The notes below the pieces were generated by a model, which saw only the letters and a program-made list of their open reading frames with translations, searched no databases and was not told the origin of the DNA. A DNA stretch of 33,261 nucleotides from Chitinophagaceae bacterium (GTDB lineage Bacteria > Bacteroidota > Bacteroidia > Chitinophagales > Chitinophagaceae): NCBI GenBank assembly GCA_947450165.1, contig CANFUJ010000009.1, forward strand, positions 1-33,261, in the 5' to 3' direction. The position numbers and the translations under genes are program-made. Positions 25,383 to 33,261 of this stretch are shown piece after piece (position 1 is the stretch's first letter; the number at the start of each line of letters is the position of its first letter).

Positions 25383-26051
25383 ATGATGCAAAAAAAAATC
25401 TTTGTTTTCCTAACATTGTTCTTTTCTTTTCAAATGCTTTCATTTGCAGGGGATAAAAAAAATAATGCTGCTTTAAAAATAGATTCTTTCATTAATCCAT
25501 TATCTAAATTTAGTAATGAATGGAATAGAGATGAATTTAATAAATGCAATACAGCCAAGGACTTGAAGTATCTTTCAGCTACAGATCGAGATGTGATTTG
25601 GATAATAAATATGGCAAGGCTTAACCCGATCTTGTTTTTAAACTCCATTTTACTTAATCCTAACTCTTCTGAATTTAAAGAAATTAATCGCCGTGATTTT
25701 TATTACAATTCACTGGTGGATGATTTGAAAATACTTGCTCCAAATCAAACACCATTGCTGCCTGATTACAACTTATTCACTTCAGCTAATTGTCATGCTT
25801 ATGAATCGGGTAAAACTGGTTATGTTGGTCATGACAGACAAAAGAAAAAGTGCCAAGCTGATTTTTATGGAGAATGTTGTGATTATGGTTCGAGCAAACC
25901 AATTGATATAGTTATGTCTTTGCTGATTGATGAAGATGTTCCAAGTTTAGGACATCGAAAAATCATGTTGAGTAATCGATATACACTCATTGGCGTGTCT
26001 ACTCAACCACATATAGATTATGAAACAAATACAGTATTGGATTTTAAATGA
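25383..26051 (+). CDS. exported CAP-domain (SCP/PR-1-like) protein
   Basis: The 222-residue product has a Sec signal peptide (KKIFVFLTLFFSFQMLSFAG). The CAP core is seen as INMARLNPILFLN, LLPDYNLFTSANCHAYESG, GYVGHDR and LGHRKIMLSNRYTLIGVSTQ. The two conserved His (in GHDR and LGHR) would face the CAP cavity and, in related proteins, can bind metal. The bacterial role of this family is mostly unknown. Cysteines in KKKCQADFYGECCDYG suggest disulfides in the exported protein. ATG codons at 25383 and 25386 are both possible. The gene is convergent with the kinase gene at 26093. Confidence 0.88.
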   Translation: MMQKKIFVFLTLFFSFQMLSFAGDKKNNAALKIDSFINPLSKFSNEWNRDEFNKCNTAKDLKYLSATDRDVIWIINMARLNPILFLNSILLNPNSSEFKEINRRDFYYNSLVDDLKILAPNQTPLLPDYNLFTSANCHAYESGKTGYVGHDRQKKKCQADFYGECCDYGSSKPIDIVMSLLIDEDVPSLGHRKIMLSNRYTLIGVSTQPHIDYETNTVLDFK

Positions 26052-26092
26052 TATCATTTCGAAACTAAAAAATAGCGTTTAGTGGAGATTTT

Positions 26093-27502
26093 TTAAGAAA
26101 TCTGATCTAATGGAATTATGGCTATTAAATTAAACCCTTTATTTAAAGCAGAAATGACTTGCATCTCTCCATTAAATAGCTCGATGCGTCGTTTTATATT
26201 GGCTAATCCGATGCCTTTTTTCATTTTTGATTCCTCAAATCCAATGCCATTATCTGAGATTTCCATTTTTAAAAATCCCTTTTCAACATAGATTTTAATT
26301 TTAATTGTAGTTGCTTTTGAATGTCGAATGATGTTCCGCAATTGTTCTTGTGCTATGCGGTATAAATTAAGTTGCAAGTCTTTACTTAATTTATAATTCA
26401 CCTCATCAAATTCAATACTCAAATTGGTGATATATTGATTTTCAAAATTGATATTCAAAAGCAATTCTGAAAAAGTATCTTCTAAATTGCTATTGCCAAA
26501 TGTTGAAGGCGCTAAACGATGAGATAAATTCCTTATTTCTTCTAAAGCCAGATTTATAAAATGCTGTGATTTGTTTAACCAAATCACGCTAGATTCTGAA
26601 ACACCTTCCTGTAGCATGTCTAAGCTCAATTTGCTACTCGCTAAAATTTGACAAACATTATCATGCAACTCAGCACCAATCTCGTATCGCTCATCTTCTT
26701 GGGTTTTAATAATAGCTCTTGTTATACGATGTTCTAACTTTATTTTTTCAGTAACATCAATGGCAATTACAGACTCGTAAACCGTTTCATTTATGTAGTA
26801 CAGGTTACTGTAAATATCTACATCAATAATTTCACCCGATTTTTTTCTATGTTTAAATCTTCCTTTGAAAATCTTTTCATTAAAAGAAATCTCTTTTGAT
26901 TTAATAAATTTCTCCTCCTCTGATAGGTCATCAATTACTATATTGAAAAGTTTCATTTCTAAAAACTCATCTTTCGAATATCCATATTGATCAACCGCAG
27001 CTTGATTTACTTGAAAAAATTTGAGTGTATTTACATTGAAAATCCACATTGGTTGTGGACTAAGCTCAAATAAATTGCTGTACCTTTTTTCGGATTCTTC
27101 AAGCAATAATGTTGATTTTTTTCTTTCTATGCTGTATAAAATACTTTTAATTAATGAGCTTGAATTAATATCGTCTTTAACCAAATAATCAGAAATGTTA
27201 AATGAAAGTGCACGCACACTAAATTGAATATTGGTAAAGCCAGTGAGGATAATTACCGGAGTGATATTTGCTACATCTACAATTTGCTCAATTAAATTTT
27301 CACCTGATTTGTCTGGTAATGTAAGATCCAAAAGAATTACATCAAATACATTTTCTTTAATTATGCTATAAGCCTGTTCGAATCTATTAGCATTGGTAAT
27401 GGATAGATTTTCTACTTTTTCTTCTAAATAGTCTTTTATAAGTAGATAATCGCCATAATTATCTTCAATAACCAATACTTTTAAATTAACTAACTCGCTC
27501 AT
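26093..27502 (-). CDS. hybrid REC-PAS-HisKA_3 histidine kinase
   Basis: The 469-residue cytoplasmic protein has an N-terminal receiver domain (Asp59 in VILLDLTLP, Lys109 in YLVKD), then a PAS domain (about 135-255, YSNLFELSPQPMWIFNVNTL). A DesK/NarX-type kinase follows, with His280 in YEIGAELHDNVCQILASSKL as the phospho-acceptor and a HATPase_c domain (IAQEQLRNIIRHSKA, DNGIGF, KGIGLANIKRRI). A receiver in front of a HisKA_3 kinase means the kinase can itself be controlled by phosphorylation. HisKA_3 kinases usually signal to LuxR-type regulators, but none is encoded here. It starts 4 bases after the lone receiver gene and is surely co-transcribed with it. Confidence 0.92.
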   Translation of the reverse strand: MSELVNLKVLVIEDNYGDYLLIKDYLEEKVENLSITNANRFEQAYSIIKENVFDVILLDLTLPDKSGENLIEQIVDVANITPVIILTGFTNIQFSVRALSFNISDYLVKDDINSSSLIKSILYSIERKKSTLLLEESEKRYSNLFELSPQPMWIFNVNTLKFFQVNQAAVDQYGYSKDEFLEMKLFNIVIDDLSEEEKFIKSKEISFNEKIFKGRFKHRKKSGEIIDVDIYSNLYYINETVYESVIAIDVTEKIKLEHRITRAIIKTQEDERYEIGAELHDNVCQILASSKLSLDMLQEGVSESSVIWLNKSQHFINLALEEIRNLSHRLAPSTFGNSNLEDTFSELLLNINFENQYITNLSIEFDEVNYKLSKDLQLNLYRIAQEQLRNIIRHSKATTIKIKIYVEKGFLKMEISDNGIGFEESKMKKGIGLANIKRRIELFNGEMQVISALNKGFNLIAIIPLDQIS

Positions 27503-27506
27503 TTGC

Positions 27507-27941
27507 TTAATTTTTGTGATTGGGTAACTGAGCTACATTTATCCAAAAATCTTCGATTTTTTCAATAGTGTTTGAAAATTCAACAATATTTACTGGCTTA
27601 GTAATATAGCAATTGGCATAATGTCTATAAGAACTAATGATGTCCTTTTCAGATGAAGAGGTTGTTAACATTATAACAGGAATATGTTTTAAATTTTCAT
27701 TTGATTTGATATGAATCAAAACCTCTTGACCATTTTTTATCGGCAAGTTTATATCTAATAAAATAAGATCAGGTAAATTCAACGCATTTGAAGTTAGAGT
27801 GTTTTCCAAATATTCAATTGCAATTAATCCATTTTTTGCTATTTCTAAATGGCCAACCATTTTTCTTTCTTCTAATGCTTCCTTAGTTAATATGATGTCT
27901 CCAGCATTGTCTTCAACGAGTAATATGTTTATTGTTTTCAT
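27507..27941 (-). CDS. single-domain response regulator (Rcp1-like CheY-type)
   Basis: The 144-residue protein is a receiver domain only, with no output domain. It shows LLVEDNAGD (acidic pair Glu10/Asp11), LILLDINLP with phospho-acceptor Asp63, IMLTTSSSEKD (Thr93) and YITKPVN (Lys115). The wording is that of the Rcp1 type common beside phytochrome-like and PAS kinases. It would pass or drain phosphate between kinases, most simply from the HNOBA kinase upstream to another acceptor. It follows the HNOBA kinase gene after 118 bases and precedes the hybrid kinase gene by 4 bases. Confidence 0.95.
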   Translation of the reverse strand: MKTINILLVEDNAGDIILTKEALEERKMVGHLEIAKNGLIAIEYLENTLTSNALNLPDLILLDINLPIKNGQEVLIHIKSNENLKHIPVIMLTTSSSEKDIISSYRHYANCYITKPVNIVEFSNTIEKIEDFWINVAQLPNHKN

Positions 27942-27981
27942 GGTTGCTTATTTATATCTTCTTTCTGATTTTGCAAAACTG

Positions 27982-27994
27982 CGTTTATTAAACG
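27982..27994. promoter_or_regulatory. perfect 13-base palindrome, possible operator
   Basis: CGTTTATTAAACG is a perfect inverted repeat about the central T. It lies 41 bases ahead of the start of the lone receiver gene, in the gap after the HNOBA kinase gene. It might be an operator for an internal promoter, but chance is possible in AT-rich DNA. Confidence 0.25.
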
Positions 27995-28059
27995 AAAGTC
28001 TAGCCTATTAAAGTAGATAAGCGTGAACATTCAATTTTATTCAATTTAAGATTTTTTTT

Positions 28060-30426
28060 CTAAATAGGAACTGTAAAATGAAATTCACAACCCATATTCT
28101 TTTCTGATTTTAACCAAATCGTACCGCCGATACTTTCAATAATTTTTTTTGTAATGGCTAATCCTATTCCTGTACCACTGTATTCTTCTTTACTGTGTAG
28201 TCGTTGAAAAATAACAAAGATCTTATCATGATAGGTCTGCTCAATGCCAATGCCATTGTCTGAAACCACAAAATGATAATTTGTTTTTTCGAGATAACAA
28301 GCTACAGTAATCTCTGGAGGAATACCCGTTTTATGATATTTCAATGCATTACTTATTAAATTTTGAAATACCTGCCGAATGGGGGTTTTGTGTGTATTTA
28401 TAATCGGCAAATTGATTTTTTTAATACTTGCATTTAGTTCAAGAATTTGTTGACTATGTAGAATTTCTATTTCTTGTATTACATCGTTGATATCAACATC
28501 TTTTAATTTTTCATTTAATTTTCCTGCTCTTGAATATTCTAATAGGTCTAAAATAATCTGCCGCATTCGTTTTGCACCATCTACAGCATAATAAATATAT
28601 TCTCTTGCTTTTTCATCAAGTGATTCGCTATATTTTTTTTCTAATTGTGATAAAAAACTGGTTACCATTCTAAGGGGTTCTTGTAAATCATGAGAGGCTA
28701 CATATGCGAATTGTTCTAATTCATTATTGGTTTTCTTTATTGATTCTAATGCTTCACTCAATTGAATTTCGATTAATTTTCTTTCAGTAATGTCTAATCC
28801 ATAACCGATTACAAATTTCAGCGCATCATTTTCGAAATAAGGGTAAAAATTTCGCATGACATAATTGACACTGCCATCTGGTTTTTTATGTTCATCAATC
28901 CATTGCATTGTCTTTTTTTGATTGACAGCCTCTTCAAAAATATCCCATCTCTTTTTTGCCAAAGTATCGTCAATTCCCTTCATTCTTGCATAATCAAAAT
29001 CATTTTTGTTTATCATCCAATTTCTGATTTCATCATTTTGAATGGCATGCCTATTTAAAAAAATGTAGTTGTGGTCTGGTGAAAATACCGCAATGTCTGT
29101 AGGAATATTATTCAAAACATCTTCATTGAACTTTTTTTGTTTTTCAATCTCATGGCTAATTCTTATTCTATCTGATATGTCTCTTTCAACTACAACCCAA
29201 TTTATTAATACATTGTCGTCGTTGAAAACAGGGCTCATAGATAATTCAACCCAGTACAATATTCCATTTTTCTTTTTTTTATCGAGTTGAATTTCAAACG
29301 ATATTTGATTTTTTATATTACTAATTATTGATTCTGAAATTTCTTTATTGTGATGTGTTTTTGAAATAAAAAACGGTGTTTCCCCTAATAATTCATTTTC
29401 ATTATAACCAGATATTTTTGAATAAGCTTCGTTAGCATAAATGATTTCAAACGTGTTATTTGCTTTCAATATTAAAATGCCGTCGTTGGTATTGGTGGCT
29501 ACGAATTGCAATAGTTTCAAACGGGTTTCTTCATTTTTTTGATTGGTGATATCTCGCATTGCGCCAATCATTTTAATGGCAACACCATTTTCATTTCGTA
29601 CTATAAATCCATTATCTGATACATAAGCGTAAATCCCATCAGCTTTTAGATATCTATATTCATATTTCCAAAAATCCGCTTCCGAATCAATAGCATTTGT
29701 AATGCTTTTCATCAATTTTTCAAAATCTTCTGGGTGTATTCTTTTATTCCAAATATCTAAACCTTGAAGATTGTTTTGAATTTTATAACCAAAATACTTT
29801 TCATATCCATCACCATAAAACATTTCGCCGGTTAATATATTCCAATCCCAGATGGCTTCTGAAGTGGCTTTATTTACATACTCATATCTCTTATTGTTTT
29901 CTTCAAGTAAAAGCCTGGTTTTTTCAAGTTCATTTTGACTCTCTACTAACTTTTTTTTCTGTTCATTTATTTTATGAACAAGCTGTTTTAATTCGTCATT
30001 AACAATTTCCTGTGTTTTTAATAAATGAAGTAAATCAATCAATGGATTGTGGGGTGCAAAATCTAATAAGTTTAGTCCGGAATTATTTAATGTTTCTGTA
30101 GAATCAAACCAGGCAGCCCCTAAGAAAATGATTTGATTAGTTTCGGTTAGATAATTAAACTGGCCTTTTAATAATAACTCTAGAGCATTGTTTGATTTTA
30201 AAAAAACCAACTGATTTGTGATGTTTGTGATGTCTATAAAATTAAATTCAGATAGCAATGGTCTATCAATCTTAAAAAATTCGAAGAACTGTTTTTTCTT
30301 ACAATTAGGGGCAAATTTTTCTATAGAAGGTCCATGGTTTTGTATGATCAGATTTTCATCGATTAAAATATAAAACGGAAATATTTTTGAAAATTCCGCT
30401 AATTCAAATTGTATGCTGTTGTTCAT
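28060..30426 (-). CDS. HNOBA-PAS-PAS-PAS histidine kinase (H-NOX partner)
   Basis: The 788-residue cytoplasmic kinase starts with an HNOBA domain (about 12-110: FPFYILIDENLIIQNHG, then LELLLKGQFNYLTET and IIFLGAAWFDS), the domain that in soluble guanylate cyclase follows the H-NOX domain. A coiled coil (about 135-182) links to three PAS domains (about 181-296, 300-420, 432-552). HisKA has His579 in FAYVASHDLQEPLRMV, and HATPase_c shows Asn693 in NLISNALKYH, DNGIGI and GTGIGLAITKKI. There is no membrane segment. It starts 3 bases after the H-NOX gene, so the two are translated together and should form one sensor complex. The role inferred is to turn haem-bound gas sensing into a phosphorylation signal. 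Confidence 0.93.
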   Translation of the reverse strand: MNNSIQFELAEFSKIFPFYILIDENLIIQNHGPSIEKFAPNCKKKQFFEFFKIDRPLLSEFNFIDITNITNQLVFLKSNNALELLLKGQFNYLTETNQIIFLGAAWFDSTETLNNSGLNLLDFAPHNPLIDLLHLLKTQEIVNDELKQLVHKINEQKKKLVESQNELEKTRLLLEENNKRYEYVNKATSEAIWDWNILTGEMFYGDGYEKYFGYKIQNNLQGLDIWNKRIHPEDFEKLMKSITNAIDSEADFWKYEYRYLKADGIYAYVSDNGFIVRNENGVAIKMIGAMRDITNQKNEETRLKLLQFVATNTNDGILILKANNTFEIIYANEAYSKISGYNENELLGETPFFISKTHHNKEISESIISNIKNQISFEIQLDKKKKNGILYWVELSMSPVFNDDNVLINWVVVERDISDRIRISHEIEKQKKFNEDVLNNIPTDIAVFSPDHNYIFLNRHAIQNDEIRNWMINKNDFDYARMKGIDDTLAKKRWDIFEEAVNQKKTMQWIDEHKKPDGSVNYVMRNFYPYFENDALKFVIGYGLDITERKLIEIQLSEALESIKKTNNELEQFAYVASHDLQEPLRMVTSFLSQLEKKYSESLDEKAREYIYYAVDGAKRMRQIILDLLEYSRAGKLNEKLKDVDINDVIQEIEILHSQQILELNASIKKINLPIINTHKTPIRQVFQNLISNALKYHKTGIPPEITVACYLEKTNYHFVVSDNGIGIEQTYHDKIFVIFQRLHSKEEYSGTGIGLAITKKIIESIGGTIWLKSEKNMGCEFHFTVPI

Positions 30427-30429
30427 ATT

Positions 30430-30972
30430 TTACCAACTTACTTTAAATACTTCATGATTACTGCCAGCTTCTCTGCTTTCTAAAAGTAAAACATCAACTT
30501 TTGTTTCAAACATTTTTCCTAATCCAGATAAAAGTCCATGTACGAAATCTTTTAATCCCTCACGTTTTGAAAAATAATGAATATGTATGCTGTTTTCTTC
30601 AATATCGCTTACTTTAAATTCAGGTGGGGTTAGTTTAGGATATAGGAGCATAATATGATTATGAAATTGAGGTAAATTGGTGAGAAACATTTTTAAATTA
30701 GAGCCTCCAGCTTTCATTAATGAACCATATTTTTGATTGGTTGTTTTTAAAATCCACCATTCTCCAAATAGAAATAATACTTGACTTAAAGGGACATTCA
30801 TTTCATCACTTACTGCGCCAGCTAATGAATAGGTAATAGCATCATCGTATGGTTCATTGCTAATGAAATAGTCCACGTCAATACCACTTCTTGTTTTTAT
30901 CAATTCCCATTTCTCTTCCCCAAAATTTTCTATAACCAATTCCTCAATCGATTTGTTGATGATTCCGTACAT
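30430..30972 (-). CDS. stand-alone H-NOX haem nitric-oxide sensor
   Basis: The 180-residue protein is a haem NO-binding (H-NOX/HNOB) domain. The likely axial haem ligand is His104 in NLPQFHNHIMLLYP, matching His105 of soluble guanylate cyclase beta. The propionate-binding YxSxR motif is Tyr133-Phe-Ser135-Lys-Arg137 (HYFSKREGLKDFV), close to the cyclase. The position of the oxygen-binding distal Tyr of Thermoanaerobacter H-NOX is not a Tyr here (Asp142/Phe143 region), which favours NO over O2 binding. The protein has no cysteine, so the Cys-based redox zinc site of some H-NOX proteins is absent. It begins the operon with the HNOBA kinase gene 3 bases downstream. Confidence 0.93.
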   Translation of the reverse strand: MYGIINKSIEELVIENFGEEKWELIKTRSGIDVDYFISNEPYDDAITYSLAGAVSDEMNVPLSQVLFLFGEWWILKTTNQKYGSLMKAGGSNLKMFLTNLPQFHNHIMLLYPKLTPPEFKVSDIEENSIHIHYFSKREGLKDFVHGLLSGLGKMFETKVDVLLLESREAGSNHEVFKVSW

Positions 30973-31267
30973 ATTTAAATTTTAGCGTGAATTAATAACG
31001 CTTCAGATTATTAAATGAAACTTAATAAAGCGCGTTTAATTTTTATCTAAAATAAACATTAGAAACTAGTAATACGATAAAATAATATTTTTTATGTGTA
31101 AATCTCTATCCATAATTTCAATAAATAGGCTTATTTCAAAGAAAAAAATCAATAATATTCGCGCTTAATTAAATTGTATTCTAAAAAAATGCGCAATTAC
31201 TTATTTTTTAAAATCAATTTTTATAACTTACAATCATTATAATTCCCGTTACAAATTTTTAAAAATC
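30973..31267. other. divergent regulatory gap between H-NOX operon and thrA
   Basis: This 295-base AT-rich gap must hold the promoters of both operons. I find no exact TAnnTTTG box with good spacing and no terminator. A 24-codon Ile-rich frame (31094-31168) precedes thrA but lacks a terminator hairpin (see rejected list). Confidence 0.5.
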
Positions 31268-33261
31268 ATGCAAGTATTAAAATTTGGAGGCACTTCCGTT
31301 GCCAAGGCTGAAAATATAGAAAAAGTAATTTCAATAGTTACAAAAGCAATTTCTAAGGAACCCACAGTGGTGGTGGTTTCTGCGCTTGGCGGCATTACTG
31401 ATATTTTGTTGGATTCTGCAACGATTGCCGCTTCTGGTTCACCAGAATTTGAAGCAAAAATATCAACTGCCGAAAAAAGACATTTCGATTGTGTTTCTCA
31501 ATTGATAGGAAATAATCCACCTCAAGAATTGATTTCATTCATTGAAAATACTTTCGAAGAGATAAAAAATCTTTGCAATGGAATTTTATTGCTCAACGAA
31601 TTAACGCCTCGCTCTAAAGATAGAATTGCGGGTTATGGCGAGTTGCTATCATCAAAAATAATAACGGCTGCTTTTAATCAAAAATCAATCAACGCAAATT
31701 GGTTGGATGCTCGAAAATTAATTGTCACAAACTCTGCTTTTGGCGCGGCCTTGGTTGACTTTGATGTAACCAATCAAAAAATTAATGAATCGGTTAACCA
31801 ACAAGTTTCAAATTTATTTATTGTACCTGGTTTTATAGCTTCTGATACACATGGCGTTTCTACTACACTTGGTAGAGGTGGTTCTGATTATACCGCTGCT
31901 ATTTTTGCCGCTGCTGTTTCTGCATCCAATTTGGAAATATGGACAGATGTTAGTGGCATGATGACAGCAGATCCTAGATTAAGTAGCAACGCAAAAATAA
32001 TTCCATACATTTCGTATCAAGAAGCTATGGAGTTGTCTCATTTCGGTGCAAAAGTTATTTATCCGCCAACCATTCAACCCGTAATGAGTAAACATATTCC
32101 GGTTTGGATAAAAAATACTTTTGCGCCTGATGATTTTGGAACCATGATTTCAAGTCAACAATCCTTGAATAATAAAAACAACAACATTATCACTGGAATT
32201 TCGAGCATCAACAATATTTGCTTAATCACGCTCGAAGGAAGTGGAATGGTGGGTATTCCTGGATTTTCAAAAAGATTGTTTGAAGCATTAAGCAACGAAA
32301 AAATCAATGTTATTTTAATTACACAAAGTTCTTCTGAACATTCTATTACGGTAGCGATTGATAGTAGTATGTTTGAAAAAGCAAAATCAGCAGTTGATGT
32401 TATTTTTTCAAATGAAATCGCATTAGGAAAAGTTGAACCATTAATCTTGGAGAAAGATTTGTCTATTGTAGCATTGGTAGGCGAAAACATGGAAAATCAT
32501 ACTGGTGTCAGTGGAAGAATGTTTAGTGCAATGGGTAGAAATGGCATCAACATCAGAGCGATTGCGCAAGGCTCTTCAGAAAAAAATATTTCTGCTGTAA
32601 TCTTCACAAAAGATGTAAAGAAAACCATCAATATTTTGCATGAAGAATTTTTTGAAACCACTTATAAGCAAGTCAATGTTTTCTTAGCCGGCGCAGGAAA
32701 CGTAGGAAAAAAATTGCTGAATCAATTAAAACTACAATCTGAAACACTTCAAAAGAATTTACATCTTAATATTCGTCTAACCGGCATTATCAATAGTAAA
32801 AAAATGTTGATAAATGAATCGGGGATTGACGCTGAAAATTGGGAACAACTGCTTAGTCAAGGCACAACATCTGATATCAATGAATTTGCAAAACAAATCA
32901 TTGAATTGAATTTAAGGAATACGGTTTTTGTAGATATTACCGCGCATGAAAATGTAGCGAATGTTTATGAGCAGTTGCTTGAAAAAAGTATTGCAGTGGT
33001 TGCTTGTAATAAAATCGCTGCATCATCGGCATATAGCAATTACAAAAAATTAAAACAATTAGCTAGAGAATACAATACACAATTTTTATTTGAAACCAAC
33101 GTAGGAGCGGGGTTGCCGATTATAGGAACCATAAATGATTTGATTCATAGTGGGGATAAAATCAATAAAATCGAGGCGGTACTTAGCGGAACATTGAACT
33201 TTGTTTTTAATAATTATAATGGCACCCAAAGTTTTTCTGATGTAGTTAAAAGGGCACAGTC
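31268..33261 (+). CDS. thrA: bifunctional aspartokinase/homoserine dehydrogenase, C-terminus cut by window edge
   Basis: ThrA phosphorylates aspartate (first step) and reduces aspartate semialdehyde to homoserine (third step) in the threonine/methionine pathway. The visible 664 codons start at ATG 31268 with MQVLKFGGTSVA (kinase KFGGTS motif). They continue with GFIASDTHGVSTTLGRGGSDYTA and EIWTDVSGMMTADPR. Two ACT-type regulatory segments follow (ICLITLEGSGMVGIPGFSKR and IVALVGENMENHTGVSGRMF). The homoserine dehydrogenase half begins at VNVFLAGAGNVGKKLL (NAD(P)-binding GxGxxG) and continues past ACNKIAASS and FETNVGAGLPIIGTINDL to the edge. Full ThrA proteins are about 815 residues, so about 150 are missing. 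Feedback control by threonine is usual for the family. Confidence 0.97.
   Translation, partial: MQVLKFGGTSVAKAENIEKVISIVTKAISKEPTVVVVSALGGITDILLDSATIAASGSPEFEAKISTAEKRHFDCVSQLIGNNPPQELISFIENTFEEIKNLCNGILLLNELTPRSKDRIAGYGELLSSKIITAAFNQKSINANWLDARKLIVTNSAFGAALVDFDVTNQKINESVNQQVSNLFIVPGFIASDTHGVSTTLGRGGSDYTAAIFAAAVSASNLEIWTDVSGMMTADPRLSSNAKIIPYISYQEAMELSHFGAKVIYPPTIQPVMSKHIPVWIKNTFAPDDFGTMISSQQSLNNKNNNIITGISSINNICLITLEGSGMVGIPGFSKRLFEALSNEKINVILITQSSSEHSITVAIDSSMFEKAKSAVDVIFSNEIALGKVEPLILEKDLSIVALVGENMENHTGVSGRMFSAMGRNGINIRAIAQGSSEKNISAVIFTKDVKKTINILHEEFFETTYKQVNVFLAGAGNVGKKLLNQLKLQSETLQKNLHLNIRLTGIINSKKMLINESGIDAENWEQLLSQGTTSDINEFAKQIIELNLRNTVFVDITAHENVANVYEQLLEKSIAVVACNKIAASSAYSNYKKLKQLAREYNTQFLFETNVGAGLPIIGTINDLIHSGDKINKIEAVLSGTLNFVFNNYNGTQSFSDVVKRAQ

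Noticed and set aside
26052-26098. Small stems CTAAA/TTTAG and AGATTT/AAATCT between the CAP gene and the convergent kinase gene as a shared terminator.
   Set aside because: Stems are only five or six A/T-rich pairs and one overlaps the kinase stop; too weak to call.
31094-31168. A 24-codon frame with six Ile codons ahead of thrA, resembling an attenuation leader peptide.
   Set aside because: It has no Thr codons, Ile codons are expected by chance in AT-rich DNA, and no GC-rich hairpin with a T-run follows it. Kept only as a weak possibility.

Overview
The window looks like a chromosomal segment from a member of the Bacteroidota, most probably a Chitinophagaceae-like relative. The grounds are strongly AT-rich DNA, the TTG/TTTG ... 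TAnnTTTG promoter type ahead of both tRNA genes, a C-terminal type IX secretion (T9SS) sorting domain on the giant M36 protease, and Bacteroidota-typical families (DUF2490, the DUF1800/DUF1501 pair, HNOBA kinase, Rcp1-type receiver). The exact genus cannot be read from the sequence. There is no CRISPR array, intact insertion sequence or prophage.

Layout. (1) 1-6907, minus strand: a FemAB/GNAT-like protein cut by the left edge, an M1 metallopeptidase, an undecaprenyl-phosphate sugar phosphotransferase, a Gfo/Idh oxidoreductase and accA. (2) 7014-9860: tRNA-Asp with promoter and terminator, three exported proteins of poorly known function (the last DUF2490), then tRNA-Glu with promoter and terminator. 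A doubled GGGGGACG motif just after tRNA-Asp may be a relic of site-specific integration. (3) 10006-14402: a 42-residue lipoprotein not previously delimited by ORF length, a DUF5715/M15-like protein with an odd start, tilS, and a minus-strand set of rhomboid protease, rlmH, DUF1543 and CDGSH iron-sulfur genes. (4) 14548-20102: a secreted DUF1800/DUF1501 pair, two small membrane proteins of unknown role and an alpha/beta hydrolase. (5) 20220-26051: a 1651-residue M36 metalloprotease with stacked Ig-like domains and a T9SS signal, a strong terminator, and a CAP-domain protein. (6) 26093-30972, minus strand: a nitric-oxide sensing cluster consisting of a free-standing H-NOX haem sensor, an HNOBA-PAS-PAS-PAS histidine kinase, a lone receiver protein, and a REC-PAS-HisKA_3 kinase. 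(7) 31268 to the right edge: thrA, bifunctional aspartokinase/homoserine dehydrogenase, partial.

The most interesting functional unit is the H-NOX cluster. A sensor whose haem-site residues resemble soluble guanylate cyclase is nearly fused to a kinase that carries the cyclase-associated HNOBA domain. Two further signalling proteins follow, yet no DNA-binding or cyclic-nucleotide output domain is encoded nearby. In addition, several same-strand gene junctions carry an AT-rich repeat built from AAAAGTN heptamers facing ACTTTTT heptamers, and in two places simple repeats have become part of a gene's 3' end.
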